From Pegea sp. RAD2-039 (Eukaryota; Chordata; Thaliacea; Salpida; Salpidae): a DNA stretch of 64,000 nt. The stretch is taken from contig JAQGEQ010000329.1 of the NCBI GenBank assembly GCA_034620365.1, positions 287,745 to 351,744 on the forward strand, given 5' to 3'. Numbering within the stretch: the first letter of the stretch is position 1; each line of letters begins with the position of its first letter. Below the pieces are notes generated by a model. That model was not told where the DNA came from, ran no database searches, and worked only from the letters and a program-made list of their open reading frames with translations. Of this stretch, positions 47,549-59,489 are shown one piece after another. Both the position numbers and the translations under genes were made by a program.

Positions 47549-48644
47549 ATGATGAATGAAAGTCAGCGAGTAGGGCGCCATGCTGTTGTTCTAGGAGGAT
47601 GCGGTAACGTTGGTTCAGGGGTCGTTGGAGGATTCCTAAGACGCGATTACGCGAAAGTTGTAGTAATCTCTCGCAGTCCTTTACGCCTCGACCAGCTCCG
47701 AAAGACTTTCCTTCAAGAAGAACCACGTCTAATCTTTATTGTTGGTGATGTTAGTTCAGAAGATGGAGCCGCGTGCGCTTTGAATGAGGTTAGTGACGTC
47801 ATCATAAACGCTAAACAGCGATGATGGTGAAGTGAAACAGGTGATGAAGCAATGCCAAGGAAGAATTGATGATGTAGTCTCATGTATTGGGTTTTCATGG
47901 TGGCAAAGAGGACTATTGAAAGATCAATCAAGGCTGGAAGTCGAGTCTGCTTTCAATTCACTTGTCATCGCCCCATTTGTTGCTTATAAAACTTTCATCG
48001 CAAGCATCGAAGCCAACTCCGAAGCCACCTACACCTTCGTTACAGGTTTTTACTCTCTAAGGTTTTTTTAATCTCAAACTTTATGAGATATTCTGAGAGC
48101 TCGCCTGGGTCTTACTGAAGCAGAACAACCTCTTCTATAGCTCCCAAACGATTGTTGTCAAGAGTCCTACTTCTAATACTACTTAAAGATTTTTTAAACT
48201 CGATTTTATACTTTGACTTCTAAAAATTTCCGACCAAAAAAACTGAGCTCCGAAAATCTTTATGTTTCATAAAATAATTTTTAGGTGGAGGAGCAGATAT
48301 GTTCTTAGCCCCAGGCACGGGAATGATGAGTATTGGAGGGGGAGCTGCTCAGGGACTTGCTCGTGTAGCTCTTAAAGAACATGCAAAAAGTCCGGTTACA
48401 GTTACAGAAGTAAGTTAAAGATGCTATTTTATATTTTCTCATCAAATTCATGTTGTAGGTCTCATTTCTTGCTGGAGTTTCACCATGCCCAGAAAAAATG
48501 CCTCAGACATTTGTGTGGATTCACAATCAAAATGCTGGTGACGCAATCACTTCTGTAGTTGCTAAGCAATCCGGACGAGCAAGGACTTCTACAGTGATGA
48601 CTTTGGAGGATTTAGAGAAGCTGACCGTTGAGGGGGTCTTGTAG
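47549..48644 (+). CDS. NAD(P)-binding Rossmann/SDR-like protein
   Basis: Four exons (47549-47788, 47841-48045, 48285-48409, 48459-48644) join in phase to 756 nt (251 aa); the first intron is 52 bp. The N-terminus has a Rossmann dinucleotide motif, VVLGGCGNVGSGVVGGFLRR, followed by a basic SRSPLRLDQLR (often NADP preference) and VGDVSSEDG, as in SDRs. Later parts are DDVVSCIGF, YTFVTGGGADMFLAPGTGMM and GGGAAQGLARVALKEH, occupying the place of the active-site helix. No YxxxK pair is present there; the equivalent reads MMSIGGGA. The C-terminal exon lacks family words known to me. Likely an oxidoreductase-fold protein with unusual or no SDR chemistry; substrate unknown. Base composition is GC-richer than the flanks. 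Confidence 0.75.
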
Positions 48645-50875
48645 CTTCTCTCAGAGCACTACTTCCAACTAACATCTTTTAATCACGCAGAAAATTTCAG
48701 ATGAAGTTTTATTGAAAACTTATTAAAGTAGTTTTTTGATTAAAAAGCTTTTTTAAGAAATTGTTTTTCATTTTTAAAACGGTTACAAATGTTTGCTGAG
48801 AGTTTTCTTTCTGATCAAAGTTCGATTTGTTATTTTTTCAAAGCACTTTTCTGATTTTAAGATTGTAAAAAGTAGACAGACGAAGGAGAAAGCTTTTCTT
48901 TCGGAGAATGTTTAGCATTTTTTCAATATTTTTGCTTTAAACTTTTTTATTTTAGTTTCTCACTAAGCATTTCGTTTACTTACATTCTAACTTGTTAGTT
49001 TAATAATTATAAATTATAGTTTTTTGTTTTCAAATAATAAACAAAATTCTAGAAAGCTAACACCAAAATTATATTTTAGTAATTTCACTAAGATTAGTGT
49101 CTTTTCACACCTTAATTACAGGTTGATAAAAATGTTTTTAAAATATATTTTGTTATTTTGATCAAAATGTTCTCTGAATCATTTATATTCTACTGCAGTT
49201 GCAAAACCGACAAAATGTTTTATTTACGAAAATAGCGTAGCAGGTATAATTTAAAAACAATGTAATCAATATAATAAATTTAAAATTACTGAATTTTTCA
49301 ATTCAATTTACAGATTTATTTATCGTTAGTTTAAGTATATTCTAAAATCGTTTAAATTTCTTTAAAATTAAACCAAATTTTTCTAATCAACCTAAAAATA
49401 AACTTGGACGTTCTATCAATTCGTAAAATAACTTTTTTTAGAAATCTTTTGATATATTGATGATATACTTTTTAATTTCTTATTCTTTGTAAAAAGCAGA
49501 AAATAGTAATTACTTAATCAATAGAAATGTCAAAGAAGTTTAACTTGGAGAAATCATTTTCACCACTTCAAATGAACAAGATTAATTATGAAAAACAAAC
49601 ATAAGTTTTTAATTTTTAGATTTCATATTAACCAATTAATTGCCGAACACTTAAAAAAAACTTAAAAAAAAACAAAGCGATACAGAAGTCAACAAATATA
49701 GCAGCTAGAGTTCTCATAATATCCTGAACGGAATCCCATCGCGCAGTTAGGATTTTTGCTCATGGAGCACCCATGTATCTTGAAATGTTGACGTTCTAGT
49801 TAATAATGACTTAGTACCAAGGAGAAGAATAAAATGGTTTCGCTTTTTGGACTTAAGTCCGCATCATCTCTTTCCTCGTTGATATTTCCTGTAAGTTGAC
49901 TCACCTTCATGGAAAAGCTTTTCTTTAGAACATCTACAGATGAAGCTGTGAATCCATTTTCATACATTTGAATCTAAGGTATTCCAGAAATCCAGCTTGT
50001 TGACCCTAAGCATCTCTTTATTATAAGTCTCAACGTTAGTTGAAACTTTAGTCGCCTACTTACTTCCTACAAGTCTGTTGAAGGATACAAAATCATCAAA
50101 TATTCTCTCATAATAACGTAGTCAAAAATAATGCCTAGCGATCTTCAAAAACTTATTTACAAAGTCACTATATAATCTTTTATTCAAGCAAGCATAAGCT
50201 TTGTGAAACCGAATGTTGAGGCTAAGAAAGATAAAATAAAAGTAATATAAGTGAGGGGATTGCTATTAACGTCTTAAGACAAAGTCAACTTATTTTAACA
50301 TTAAGTCAATGCCCATTAAGCCAAAGGACATATTTAAGTCCATAGAAGTTCTGGGTTATCCACCTATATTCTTTAAGTACTAATTACTTTAAGACTAACA
50401 TGATTATCAAAAATGCTTATCTACAAACTCTCCTGCAAGCTCAGAAGTCTTCTGCTAAAATAGTTAGGAACAACTTTATGAAGTTAAGATAAATCAACAT
50501 GTAAATCATCAACCGTATAGTAAACATTATCAATGAACAATCATACCAAATGAAGCTTTCTAACCAGCTCCAGGATTGTAACTACAATAACTTTTTAACT
50601 AAAACAATTTTAGCACAAAACCTAACGTCTTCCAAATATGTTGAAACTTGTTTTATATAAGCAAGACTGAAACTTGATTAATTCTCTAGGATACCATCAA
50701 TTGCTAAGTTAAAAGAATAAACTAAATTTTCAAATTTATGATTTAAAAAGTGGATAGTTAGTTGTAATTATACTTTTTGATTTTTTAAACGAAATTAATT
50801 CAACGAACTGAAAAATATTTTCATTTTTAATAAAAATGTTTTTATTGGGTGTCTATAACAAGTTTTGAAATATAT
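48645..50875. other. Intergenic; AT-rich then a mixed-composition stretch
   Basis: 49,680-50,640 is less AT-rich and might be a decayed repeat or gene, but no frame or motif convinced me. No supported features. Confidence 0.4.
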
Positions 50876-52606
50876 CTAAGAATTAGCAAAGTTTTCTGAT
50901 GTATCTTTGATATGATCTCTCACATGTTGATCAAGTACTGCAAATACATCTTGGCAACCAGATTCAACAGCATCCAACAAACTTCCCATTTCATCTTTAT
51001 GTACCCTAAACAAAATATGTTCAAGCACACTTCTAACACGATAGCACAAACATCAAGTGTTTTTCAGCTTTTCAAAAACTACTTTACATTTGTTTGTTAA
51101 AACAAAAATACAGAAAGTTTAGAAAACTGAGCAAAAAACTAACAGCAAATGTTGAAATAATTTTGCAAATTACTTTCCGTTTAGGTCTGTGTATACAATT
51201 CTTTTTAATTTTGGTAGAATAGCAGCACTGAGCAAAGCAGTTCCAACAGATTCTTCGATATTATTAACATCTATTATTGAAGTATTTTTTGCAATACTGG
51301 CAGAGCATGCAATTACATAATCCTATAAAGAAATTGAAAAAGTTAACAAGTAATCAACAACTATAAATATTATCAAATGATCAATTGTAAACAATACCTT
51401 CATAGGAATACCGGCATCAATAAGAGCTAAGGTTGCAACATTTACACTAGCCGCATAATCGCTACCGTCTGATTGTAATACTTGCAAATAAATATCAATT
51501 TGTGATCTGTAAAAATCACAAATTATTTAACGTATGGCTGCAAATGATATCAGCTGTTATAGTAGAAACAGGTTAATATAACTACAAAGAAAAAATGAAA
51601 GGATACAAGAACCACAGTTCAATCAACATCAGTAGATGAAAAATAAAATAACTTCAGAAGCAAATTTAGGTAAAATATAAAGTAGAAAAATGGCGTCATT
51701 ATCATTTACTAGCAAATTACTCAAGTTCTACTTCTTCAGCATAATTTCAAGAGCTAACATAAATTGCTGTAGTTATCAAGTCAAGAAGAATGACCCTCTT
51801 ATATCTCCAGTACAAACTGTTCTAATTGATAAGTAATCTAAAAATGTTATTACCTAGGATAAATTGAAGTATGGATAGCTCCTTCAAAAGTTTGTTTGAT
51901 ATGAAGGGACATCTCACGAGATCCTCGATCTCCCCTTGGTCTCATCTTTCTCTCAACTCTGCTAAAAGCTGCTTGACTATATTCGCAATTAATTAAACAA
52001 CTATCATTTGGAGTCTAGAAAATAAATATTTCAAATTAATTGCTTGAAAAATTGTTAAATATACAAAACACATCTAACCACGACTTACTTTGCTTTTTAG
52101 GTTTAAAGACGGCTCATGAGGTCCATATATAGCTGCCAAAATCTGTGGAATACAATATTGGTTTAGAAAAACAATTGCACCTTTAAATTAAAGATTAGAA
52201 AATAAAATTTAAACAATTCATTAGAAATATTTATCAGACAATCATTTTTTCAATTATATTTATTTCTATAAATCTGAACTGTGTTTTTGCTGTTTACAAT
52301 TTTCTATTTAAATCATTTTTAATTAAAGAAATTTTTTACTCTGATTTTTCTGCAATTATTTTCTGTAGTGTATGCTTTAAGAGCTGGATGATTTGGTATC
52401 TGTAGCCATCCAGTATATAAATAAAATAAAAGATGTTTCTTAAAACTGGTTATAAAGTAAAAATTTACCTTGGTGTTGCCTTGTTCGATGTAAGCAGAAC
52501 CATCGGCCTGTTGGAATACTCCTAAATTACATCGAATTCTGCGTAGTTCATTAAACTTTCTACCATCAACTCTAAAACCTTCATCATTTAATAATTCTAA
52601 AGACAT
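50876..52606 (-). CDS. EXOSC4: Exosome complex subunit EXOSC4 (Rrp41)
   Basis: RNase PH-fold subunit of the nine-protein ring of the RNA exosome, where it pairs with EXOSC9 and lines the RNA channel (catalytically inert in animals). Six exons (52606-52469, 52142-52089, 52014-51854, 51506-51398, 51322-51174, 51005-50876) join in phase to 741 nt (246 aa; human 245). Signatures: MSLELLNDEGFRVDGRKFNE, GVFQQADGSAYIEQGNTK, IYGPHEP, RPRGDRGSREMSLHIKQTFE, YPRSQIDIYLQVLQSDG, NVATLALIDAGIPMKDYVIA. I chose the ATG at 52606 because it aligns with the family N-terminus; an upstream in-frame ATG at 52639 would add 11 residues. SELENOT lies upstream on the same strand, and its candidate SECIS is about 90 bp before this start. 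Confidence 0.96.
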
Positions 52607-52697
52607 GATTATATCTGTTGAAGATATACAAGTTCTCAAAAGTTAAATTTAAACAAACTTACAATTTTAGTGTTTTAAAACTACCAAAAAACACCAT

Positions 52698-52741
52698 CAT
52701 CAAATATATTTTAGCTAAGCTTTTCAAAATATATCATCATT
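52698..52741 (-). promoter_or_regulatory. Candidate SECIS element of selenoprotein T
   Basis: In the 3' region of SELENOT, about 195 nt after its stop. Minus-strand core: ATGAT at 52740-52736, a G-U step plus helix ATATATTTT (52734-52726) paired with AAAATATAT (52712-52704), then TTGAT with TGAT at 52702-52699. This allows the U-U, G-A, A-G, U-U non-Watson-Crick quartet. The apical part is GAAAAGC TTA GCT: unpaired A residues followed by a 3-bp mini-stem, as in form 2 SECIS. The helix is short (10 bp) and AU-rich, and helix I below the quartet is weak, so this needs a folding check. Confidence 0.6.
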
Positions 52742-52935
52742 AGCAATAATAAGTTTGTAATCACAGCTTAAGACTTATAAACAGTAGTGAAGTAAAAAGA
52801 ATGATACAAGTTTAGAGAAATGTTTTATACAAAGTCATCAATATATTCCATAGTCATACTAACATTAAATGATAAAATAGATAAATATTATTGTTTACTA
52901 ATTAGAATTGATTCTCAAAGTGTTCTGATGATGAC

Positions 52936-53532
52936 TTAGAAGTTATTTGTCCCCGAAACCTTCCCATAATTGATATTAGATTCTATAATTTGTAAAAGTT
53001 CTTCAACTCTTGGCACACGTCCTGATTGTAACTTGGACCAAATCTTGTTATCATTTAACATTATTTCAAAAGCTCCAGTAGAAGTAAGTTGATTTTCAAT
53101 AGCATTACCAAGGAAAAATAACATGAAACAAGCATACATCTTATTCTCTTTTGCCCATAAGAAAGCACTTGGAGTTGGCTGACCAATCATATTGAAGGGA
53201 TCAACTCCACTTACAAGGCATAAAATAACAACAAATTTTGTTATACTAATCACAGAAGCTATAGCAGAATTGATAGAAGGAGGGGGGTAGTTACCACCTT
53301 CAACTTTGACCTCTGAAAAATGTTGCTGTATAACAGCAGCATATTGTTCAAAGGCTTTCTGATATCCTCATGAATGACACATTAATATCTTGATTACTGG
53401 AACTCCTAAATCAGTTTTTAATTTTCGAACACCATCATCATTAGAAGCATTAACCTTCCTTGTCATATCATTCCATGTAAACAGGAGTATTAGTGCCACC
53501 ACTATACCAAGCAATGTTGGTGTGTTAGACAT
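52936..53532 (-). CDS. SELENOT: Selenoprotein T with in-frame TGA as selenocysteine
   Basis: Thioredoxin-like ER-membrane selenoprotein (Rdx family) with a CxxU redox motif. One intronless frame of 597 nt (199 codons including stop) opens with MSNTPTLLGIVV, a hydrophobic signal/anchor (about residues 7-20). It reaches VPVIKILMCHSUGYQ, where U is TGA at 53370-53368 (codon 55) and Cys is residue 52. It continues uninterrupted for 143 codons with family words SGVDPFNMIGQPTPSAF, WAKENKMYACFMLFFLGN, IENQLTSTGAFEI, LNDNKIWSKLQSG and VEELLQIIESN. A hydrophobic segment (TKFVVILCLVSG) lies about residues 94-107. Conventional translation would start at the Met at 53253 and lose the active site. The C-terminal part aligns closely with human SELENOT. 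A candidate SECIS lies downstream. Confidence 0.95.
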
Positions 53533-54985
53533 GTTTTTTTTTTAATTCTAAAAATTTAAATATGAGAAAAGTTAAATTAATGTTTTCATTAAATACATAA
53601 ATTGCATTCTATAGTAAAACTTTGATGGAAAAGGTAATTAAATATCAAGCAATAAAAAAAGATATAATTAATGAAAGAGTTTTTAATTATTCTAGTGCTT
53701 GAACAAAAATGGAAATTATTGTTAAAAATACATAAATAATAAAGCTGAGAGTCTTAAGTGTTGAGATATTTTTTAAAATGATGGATAAAAATAAACACAA
53801 TACTAAATATAAAGAGCAATAATAAAATAATTTAAGATATCAGGCTAATTTTAAAAGCATTAAAAATACTGTTATTTTATATATCATTATAAGTTTGTCA
53901 TTAAGCAAATAAAAATCAATAAAGAAATTAGTTCAAATAAAAACTTTTATATCCTGCTAGATTTCTACTAGTAGCATAAGTTCCCAGAAAATAGAGCTAT
54001 AAAAGTAAATAAGTACAAAAGCCATTTTAGCAGCAGAATCATAAAGTGATATAAATCCGAAAAATAATAAGCAAGATTTAACAGAATTTTTAGGTAAAAC
54101 GATTGAAAAATATTAGTATATCAAACTAATTTAAATAATTTTGTACCTAATCATCGATGTTTACAATTAGTATTTTCTTTTATTTTACTAACCTACTATA
54201 CAACATATAAATTTATCTTCTTTTTAATTTAAACTTTATTAATAACTCTCTTAATACTTACTATTAGGATGTATTCTAGATATTTCATTCAAATATATTA
54301 TACTTTACATTGTATATTTTTGAGCAACAAATTATATCTTTATACTGCTAAGAAAGCTTAATAAGCAAAATTATCTTGACAGCAGTTTTAAAACTTTTAT
54401 GTTTTTAAAGAGACAAATGATTCTAAATTTAGACCAGCTAATTTAGATTCTGAAGTATTTAGAACAAAAATTATTTCAAAAAACATTAGAACCTATGTAG
54501 TGTAATACTAAACAATCAAACAGCTTTATAAAGTGTTTGAAGTCAAGCAGGGGGAATTTCAATTTTAATGTTTCTGATGCAATTATAGAAAGGAAACAAA
54601 AATTAATTATTTCTTAAAATCATCTATTCATAAGACTCTTAAAACCAAGACTGTAGAAAAACTGGGCGTGTATAGCCAAATGTAGTCACAACTTTACCTA
54701 AAAAAATCTCAAGATCTCAGTAACAGGGAGAGCTAATTTAAGGCAACACAATTTTGATAAGTTTAAGCTGAGAGAGTAGCAAAATAACCATTTCAAACTG
54801 ATTAATAATTTTTGACAAGAAAGAAAACATCTTTATGATGACTTTACCATTATTGCCAAAAATATCTTATATCAAATCTATGTTTTATCTTATAACAATA
54901 TGAGCTGACTGCTTATAAAAGCAAACATAATCATGATCTTATAGTTAAGCACTAAATATTGGTGTGATGTTTCCACTATAATTTT
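53533..54985. other. Intergenic AT-rich DNA, no gene seen
   Basis: 5' flank of SELENOT and upstream AT-rich DNA up to the LINE 3' end. No supported features. Confidence 0.5.
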
Positions 54986-57900
54986 AATTTATTTATTACA
55001 AAATATGCGAAGGAGGGTACCTGAAGAGAGCACCTCTCACTAACACACATTGTTACAAATAACATATATTTAGTGAAAAATATAGAAAGTAAAAGATGTA
55101 ACACATGGTATTTCGATAGTCCTCAAAGCATATAACATTGAACAATTACAAGGAATGTTAATAATATCAAAAAGAAAACTCAAAATCCTAAAAACTAAAA
55201 AAAAAGAAAAAAAGGAAAATTTACAGTTTAGAAATGACAATGCTGGCAATGTTATAACGGTTCGACTTCTTTTTGAAAAACGCGAGTGATTCTGACATGA
55301 CAATTTCTGATGGCAGCTGGTTCCATGTATTAATTGTACGGTATGAGAAATAATTTGCTCTGACCAAGGTAATATAAGCTTATTAAGGTGTAATGTGTGT
55401 CTTCTGAGCTGATATAACTTGAGGGAAGGACTAATGGAAAAGAAATCATCAAACTGAAGGTCAATTAAATTGTGGATAATTTAAAGAATAAGAATTAAGT
55501 CGCATTTAATCCGTCGAATTTCCAAAGTATCTAGATTGAAGAAGCTGAGACGATGTTTATAACTATCATATTTAATATTAAGTTTCCTGCATACTAATCT
55601 GGTAAATGTGGCCTGAACAGATTCGATATTTTTGATATCACTAAATTGATATGGCATGTATGCACTGACATTGTATTCAAGAATTGGACGTACGTACAAT
55701 TTGAAAAGATTGATAAAAAAGCAGGGGTCCTTAGAATTAAAGGTCTTTATAATAAGGAAGACAAGGTTGATTGATTTTCCAAAGATTTTGGAAACATAAT
55801 TGTGCCATTTAAAGTCAGATGATAGAGTAATGCCAAGGTCTAGGACCGAAGATACTTAATAATAAATCTATTGATGGAGTATTGGTTCAAGCAATTTACA
55901 GCTGGTTTACGAGAAAAAGTTATAAGTTCAGACTTTGTGGGCTGGATTCTTAGATGTCAGTTCATGTACCAGTTTTCTACAGTGTGTAGTGCAGTTTGAA
56001 GTTTTGAAGGATTACAAGATAATAGCTTGATATCATCTGCATACACAGACACTCTGACATCATCTACTGCTACTAATCTTCTGATGAGGTCTTCGATGAA
56101 AATTAAATAGAAGGGGACCCAGAACAGAACCCTGAGAAACACCACTAATGATTTGACTAGAAGTAGATAAAGATCTTTCAACACGAGTTTGTTGGATTTT
56201 ACCTGATAAGTAATCTTCAATCCACTGTAAGATAAAACTGTTGATTTCTAAGTTTTTCAATACAGTAACGAGCTTAGTGTGTGGGACAGAATCAAACGCT
56301 TTAGCAAAATCGAGGTATATGATGTCACAGGGAGTATTACTTTCGTAATGGGCTGTAAGCTCATTAAGAAAAGTGAGATGTTGAGTCAGGGAAGATCTCC
56401 GTTTCACAAAGCCATGCTGGACATCAGATATTAGATGGTGCTCCATTAAATGACTGGTCATATGATTGTGAATGATATGCTCTTGAGTTCTGCAGATAAC
56501 TGAAGTCAGCGAAACTGGTCTGTAGTTAAGTGCGGTGTTTCTGGGACCTTTTTTATGAATTGGAGTAATAATAGCTTTTTTCCAAATTTGTGGAACTTTT
56601 TCTCGCCTCAGAGTCATGTTAAAGAAAATCGATAAAGGTAATGATAAAGAGAAAGTAGTTTTTCTTAAAAACAAAGCTGGGATCTGATCTGTTGGAAACT
56701 GATGATTTTAAAGAAGAAATAGACTTAGATACCATATCGAGCGTTATGTCAAGATTTACCATCTCAGAGACATTTGTAAGAATGTCGGAGCAGGAGAGAG
56801 AAGGAGTATTGCCATCATCGATTATAAAAACGCTATTAAATTGATTGTTTAGCAACTCAGCTTTATTTTCTCGTTCCATCACAAGCTGGTCGCTGTTATC
56901 AATTAGAGGAGGTATTTGAGATCTCGCCTTAAGCTTGCGATTTATGAAACTAAAAAACGTTTTCTTGCTAGGTGAAGGTAAAACTGCACTTTCTCTTCCT
57001 AAACATAAATTAGAAATAGATTTCTTGTAAACTATACAAAGATCTTTGTACAGAGATTTGATGAAAGGGTCTGTTTTAGTTTGTTTGTATAGGAGGTTTT
57101 TTAAATGTTGTAAATTCTTTAAATTTTTGGGCAAATGTGGCTTTTTGTTAACTTGATAAAAAGGTATTAATTTTTGGATTGACCCTTTAACGATGTTAGT
57201 AAATCTTGAGTAAACAGTATTGATGTCTTCGGAAGAGTTGAAAACAGAAATCCAGTCAACATCTGATAGGAACTTGTTAATGCCATTATAATTTTCCAGT
57301 AAAAATTCCTTTTAATTTAAGTTTTAACGTTCATAAAAAAAGTTTGATAAAGCTTGAATTCAATCATATTGTGATCGCATGTCAAAGCAAAAGGTTCTTT
57401 TTGATCAACGTAGATAATGATCTCGGGTTTTGATGTGATAAGAAGATCCAAAGTATTACCACTAACTTGGGTCGGAAAAATAACCATCTGAGATAGATTA
57501 TTGGTATTGAGGAAGCTTACAAAGGCATGACTTAGAAAGGGTGAATTAGTATTATCGCTATCCAAGTTAAAGGATTTTCCACTAAATGCTGAATTCGGGT
57601 AATTCCAATCAATTTTAATAAAATTAAAACCCCCAAAATATATAACTCAGGACACACAACACTCTTCAGAACTTTTAATAAGGCCTTAACAGAACCTCAT
57701 CATTAGTTTTAGAGGGTGGTAAGTAGGTACATATTAAACGAGACAATTTGGACTTTGAGTAATAAAAATCAAAAGCGATAATCTCAAACCCTAGACAATT
57801 AATGGGATCGATCTGAATTTTAGAGATCTTGGGTGCAAGCGATATTTTATAAATTACACAAACACCGCCGCCTCTATCATACAGTCTATCACAACGCAAA

Positions 57901-59190
57901 ACACAAAAAATATTACCGTCAACCAGAAAAGAATCAGGATAAAACGGTTTCAACCAAGTTTCAGTAATAAAATCAAATGTGAAATCTTGGGAATGCAAAA
58001 GAGCTTTCAATTAAAAAATTTTGTTAGTAATCGACCTTGCGTTGAAGAACATACCTAATGTGATAGAAGAATTGTCTTTTTGACGCTTGTGAGATTTGAT
58101 GATGGGCTTCTGTAAATTGATATCTTGGATATTAACAATTGTGTCCGGACAGAGTTTGAAAAAAGAAGATGTGGGTCCAGTGATTATTTGCCACTTCCGT
58201 TTTTTTTTAAATCTTGACAACTCTCAAGGCCCATGGTGGACCTCGAACTTTGTATTTGAAATCAGTTGGTTGTTCCTTCTGATTTCGGTTATACGCCTCT
58301 TTTAGAAGACGCTTATTTTCTAAGCGATCATCTTCACACATCATGCGCTACTTTAATGCGCTCGAATTTTTTGTCAATCCTTAGCTTATGCAGCTTGGCA
58401 AGATACCTGCGTTTGTCCCAACTTTCCTGAAAGGACACTTTCAACGGTCTTGGATGATCTGAGCTTTTTGCTCCAAGTCTAGTTATTGATACCTTTGGAA
58501 CGTCAACGAAATCAAGGCTTTGAGAGCACATTTGATTAAAAAACTTAGTGTCATCATCTTTATCAATCTCAGAGACATTAAAGATGATGCCATTGTTTTC
58601 TCTGTCCTCACGGTCTACAATGAGTTTTTGTGCGTGTCGGTGACCTTCTTGGCAAGAAACTGCACCATGTTAGCATTTTTGTCAGAACAGGGATCACCGA
58701 CAACCGAGACCCATGTGACTTGTTTCTTTGTAGAGGCATTCAGTTGGTCCATTGATTTGGACAAACTAGATACTTTCTCATCAATTTTGTCAACATGTTT
58801 GGCAATTTCCGATTTAAGGTTTACTAATTCAGCAGATACAGATTTACTGATGTCTGATAATAGGTTTTGATCAGAATTGGTTGAGGGAGCTGTTGTGTCC
58901 ATGGTTCTACATTTAATGCAAAACCATTTAAATCCCATTTGCTTCATCTCGTTTTTATCAAACATATCATAAATTTTCTTGCTCACTCACTACAGGTGAG
59001 ATGAAAGCAGGAGAGACATTTAAAACATTCAATTACTGGATCTTCACCAGATCAAATTTTATTACAGGATTGGCAATTGCAATCTTGCTTTGATGAAGTC
59101 GGTTTTTCAGGATTTTTCTTTACAGTAGACCGTAAGGTCTTGCCACTTTTATGTGAATCCACCATAGTTTGCAAAAAAGATTTTTACTGT
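54986..59190 (-). mobile_element. Non-LTR retrotransposon (CR1/Jockey-like), nearly full length, broken
   Basis: Order on the minus strand: a PHD-type Cys/His finger (59163-58985; CNCQSC, CFKCLSCFHLTCSE, FCIKC), ORF1 with coiled-coil and basic KYKVRGPPWALR-type end (to about 58240), ORF2 apurinic-type endonuclease (LGMFFNARSITNKI, FITETWLKPF, DRGGGVCVIYK, CTYLPP, CDHNMIEFKL; 58070-57317), linker, reverse transcriptase (ITPIHKKGPRNTALNYRPVS, LDFAKAFDSVPH, GVSQGSVLGPLLF, YADDIKLL; 56600-55990) and a C-terminal region with ESVQATFTRLVCRKL. The 3' end has ATAAATAAAT and the GTGCTCTCTTCAGGTACCCT tail. Stops and frameshifts occur in ORF1, endonuclease and RT, so it is inactive. The superfamily is judged from motif order only. 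Confidence 0.88.
58240..58986 (-). pseudogene. LINE ORF1, frameshifted
   Basis: Reads SKKIYDMFDKNEMKQMGFKW through a Lys/Ser-rich coiled segment (KIDEKVSSLSKSMDQLN) and ends with RGPPWALRVVK-type residues. Compared with the second copy at 63060-63842 it lacks 2 nt near 58337 (CACATCATG against CACATATCATG), which breaks the frame. The Cys pair FCIKC probably completes the upstream PHD finger. Confidence 0.8.
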
Positions 59191-59489
59191 CACCAATCAC
59201 AATATATATATAATATACAAATCACTTCCTAATAATAACTATATCACAACTTATAAGCACTTATTCAATAAGAATATAACCTATAACCTGAAACTTATTC
59301 AAATAGAATGATCATTTTATAGATTAATATTAATATTTTGTGTTAGTAAAATTTTTAGGTTTCAGTATGACATAGAAAAACGTCTGCTTTTAAAGATACC
59401 AAAATGTTTGAGATTACAATTCAAAAAAATATACTCAAAAGCATCCAAGTTGTTCTGATGTTCTTCGACTAGTTTTATAAGAGCATTTT
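59191..59489. other. AT-rich spacer, no gene seen
   Basis: Flank between two LINE-derived segments; the LINE 5' end is placed near 59190 but is not sharply defined. Confidence 0.4.

Noticed and set aside
59100-59105. TGA in the LINE PHD finger as a selenocysteine codon
   Set aside because: The position is normally an aromatic residue, the element is otherwise broken, and no SECIS is expected; a shared mutation explains it.
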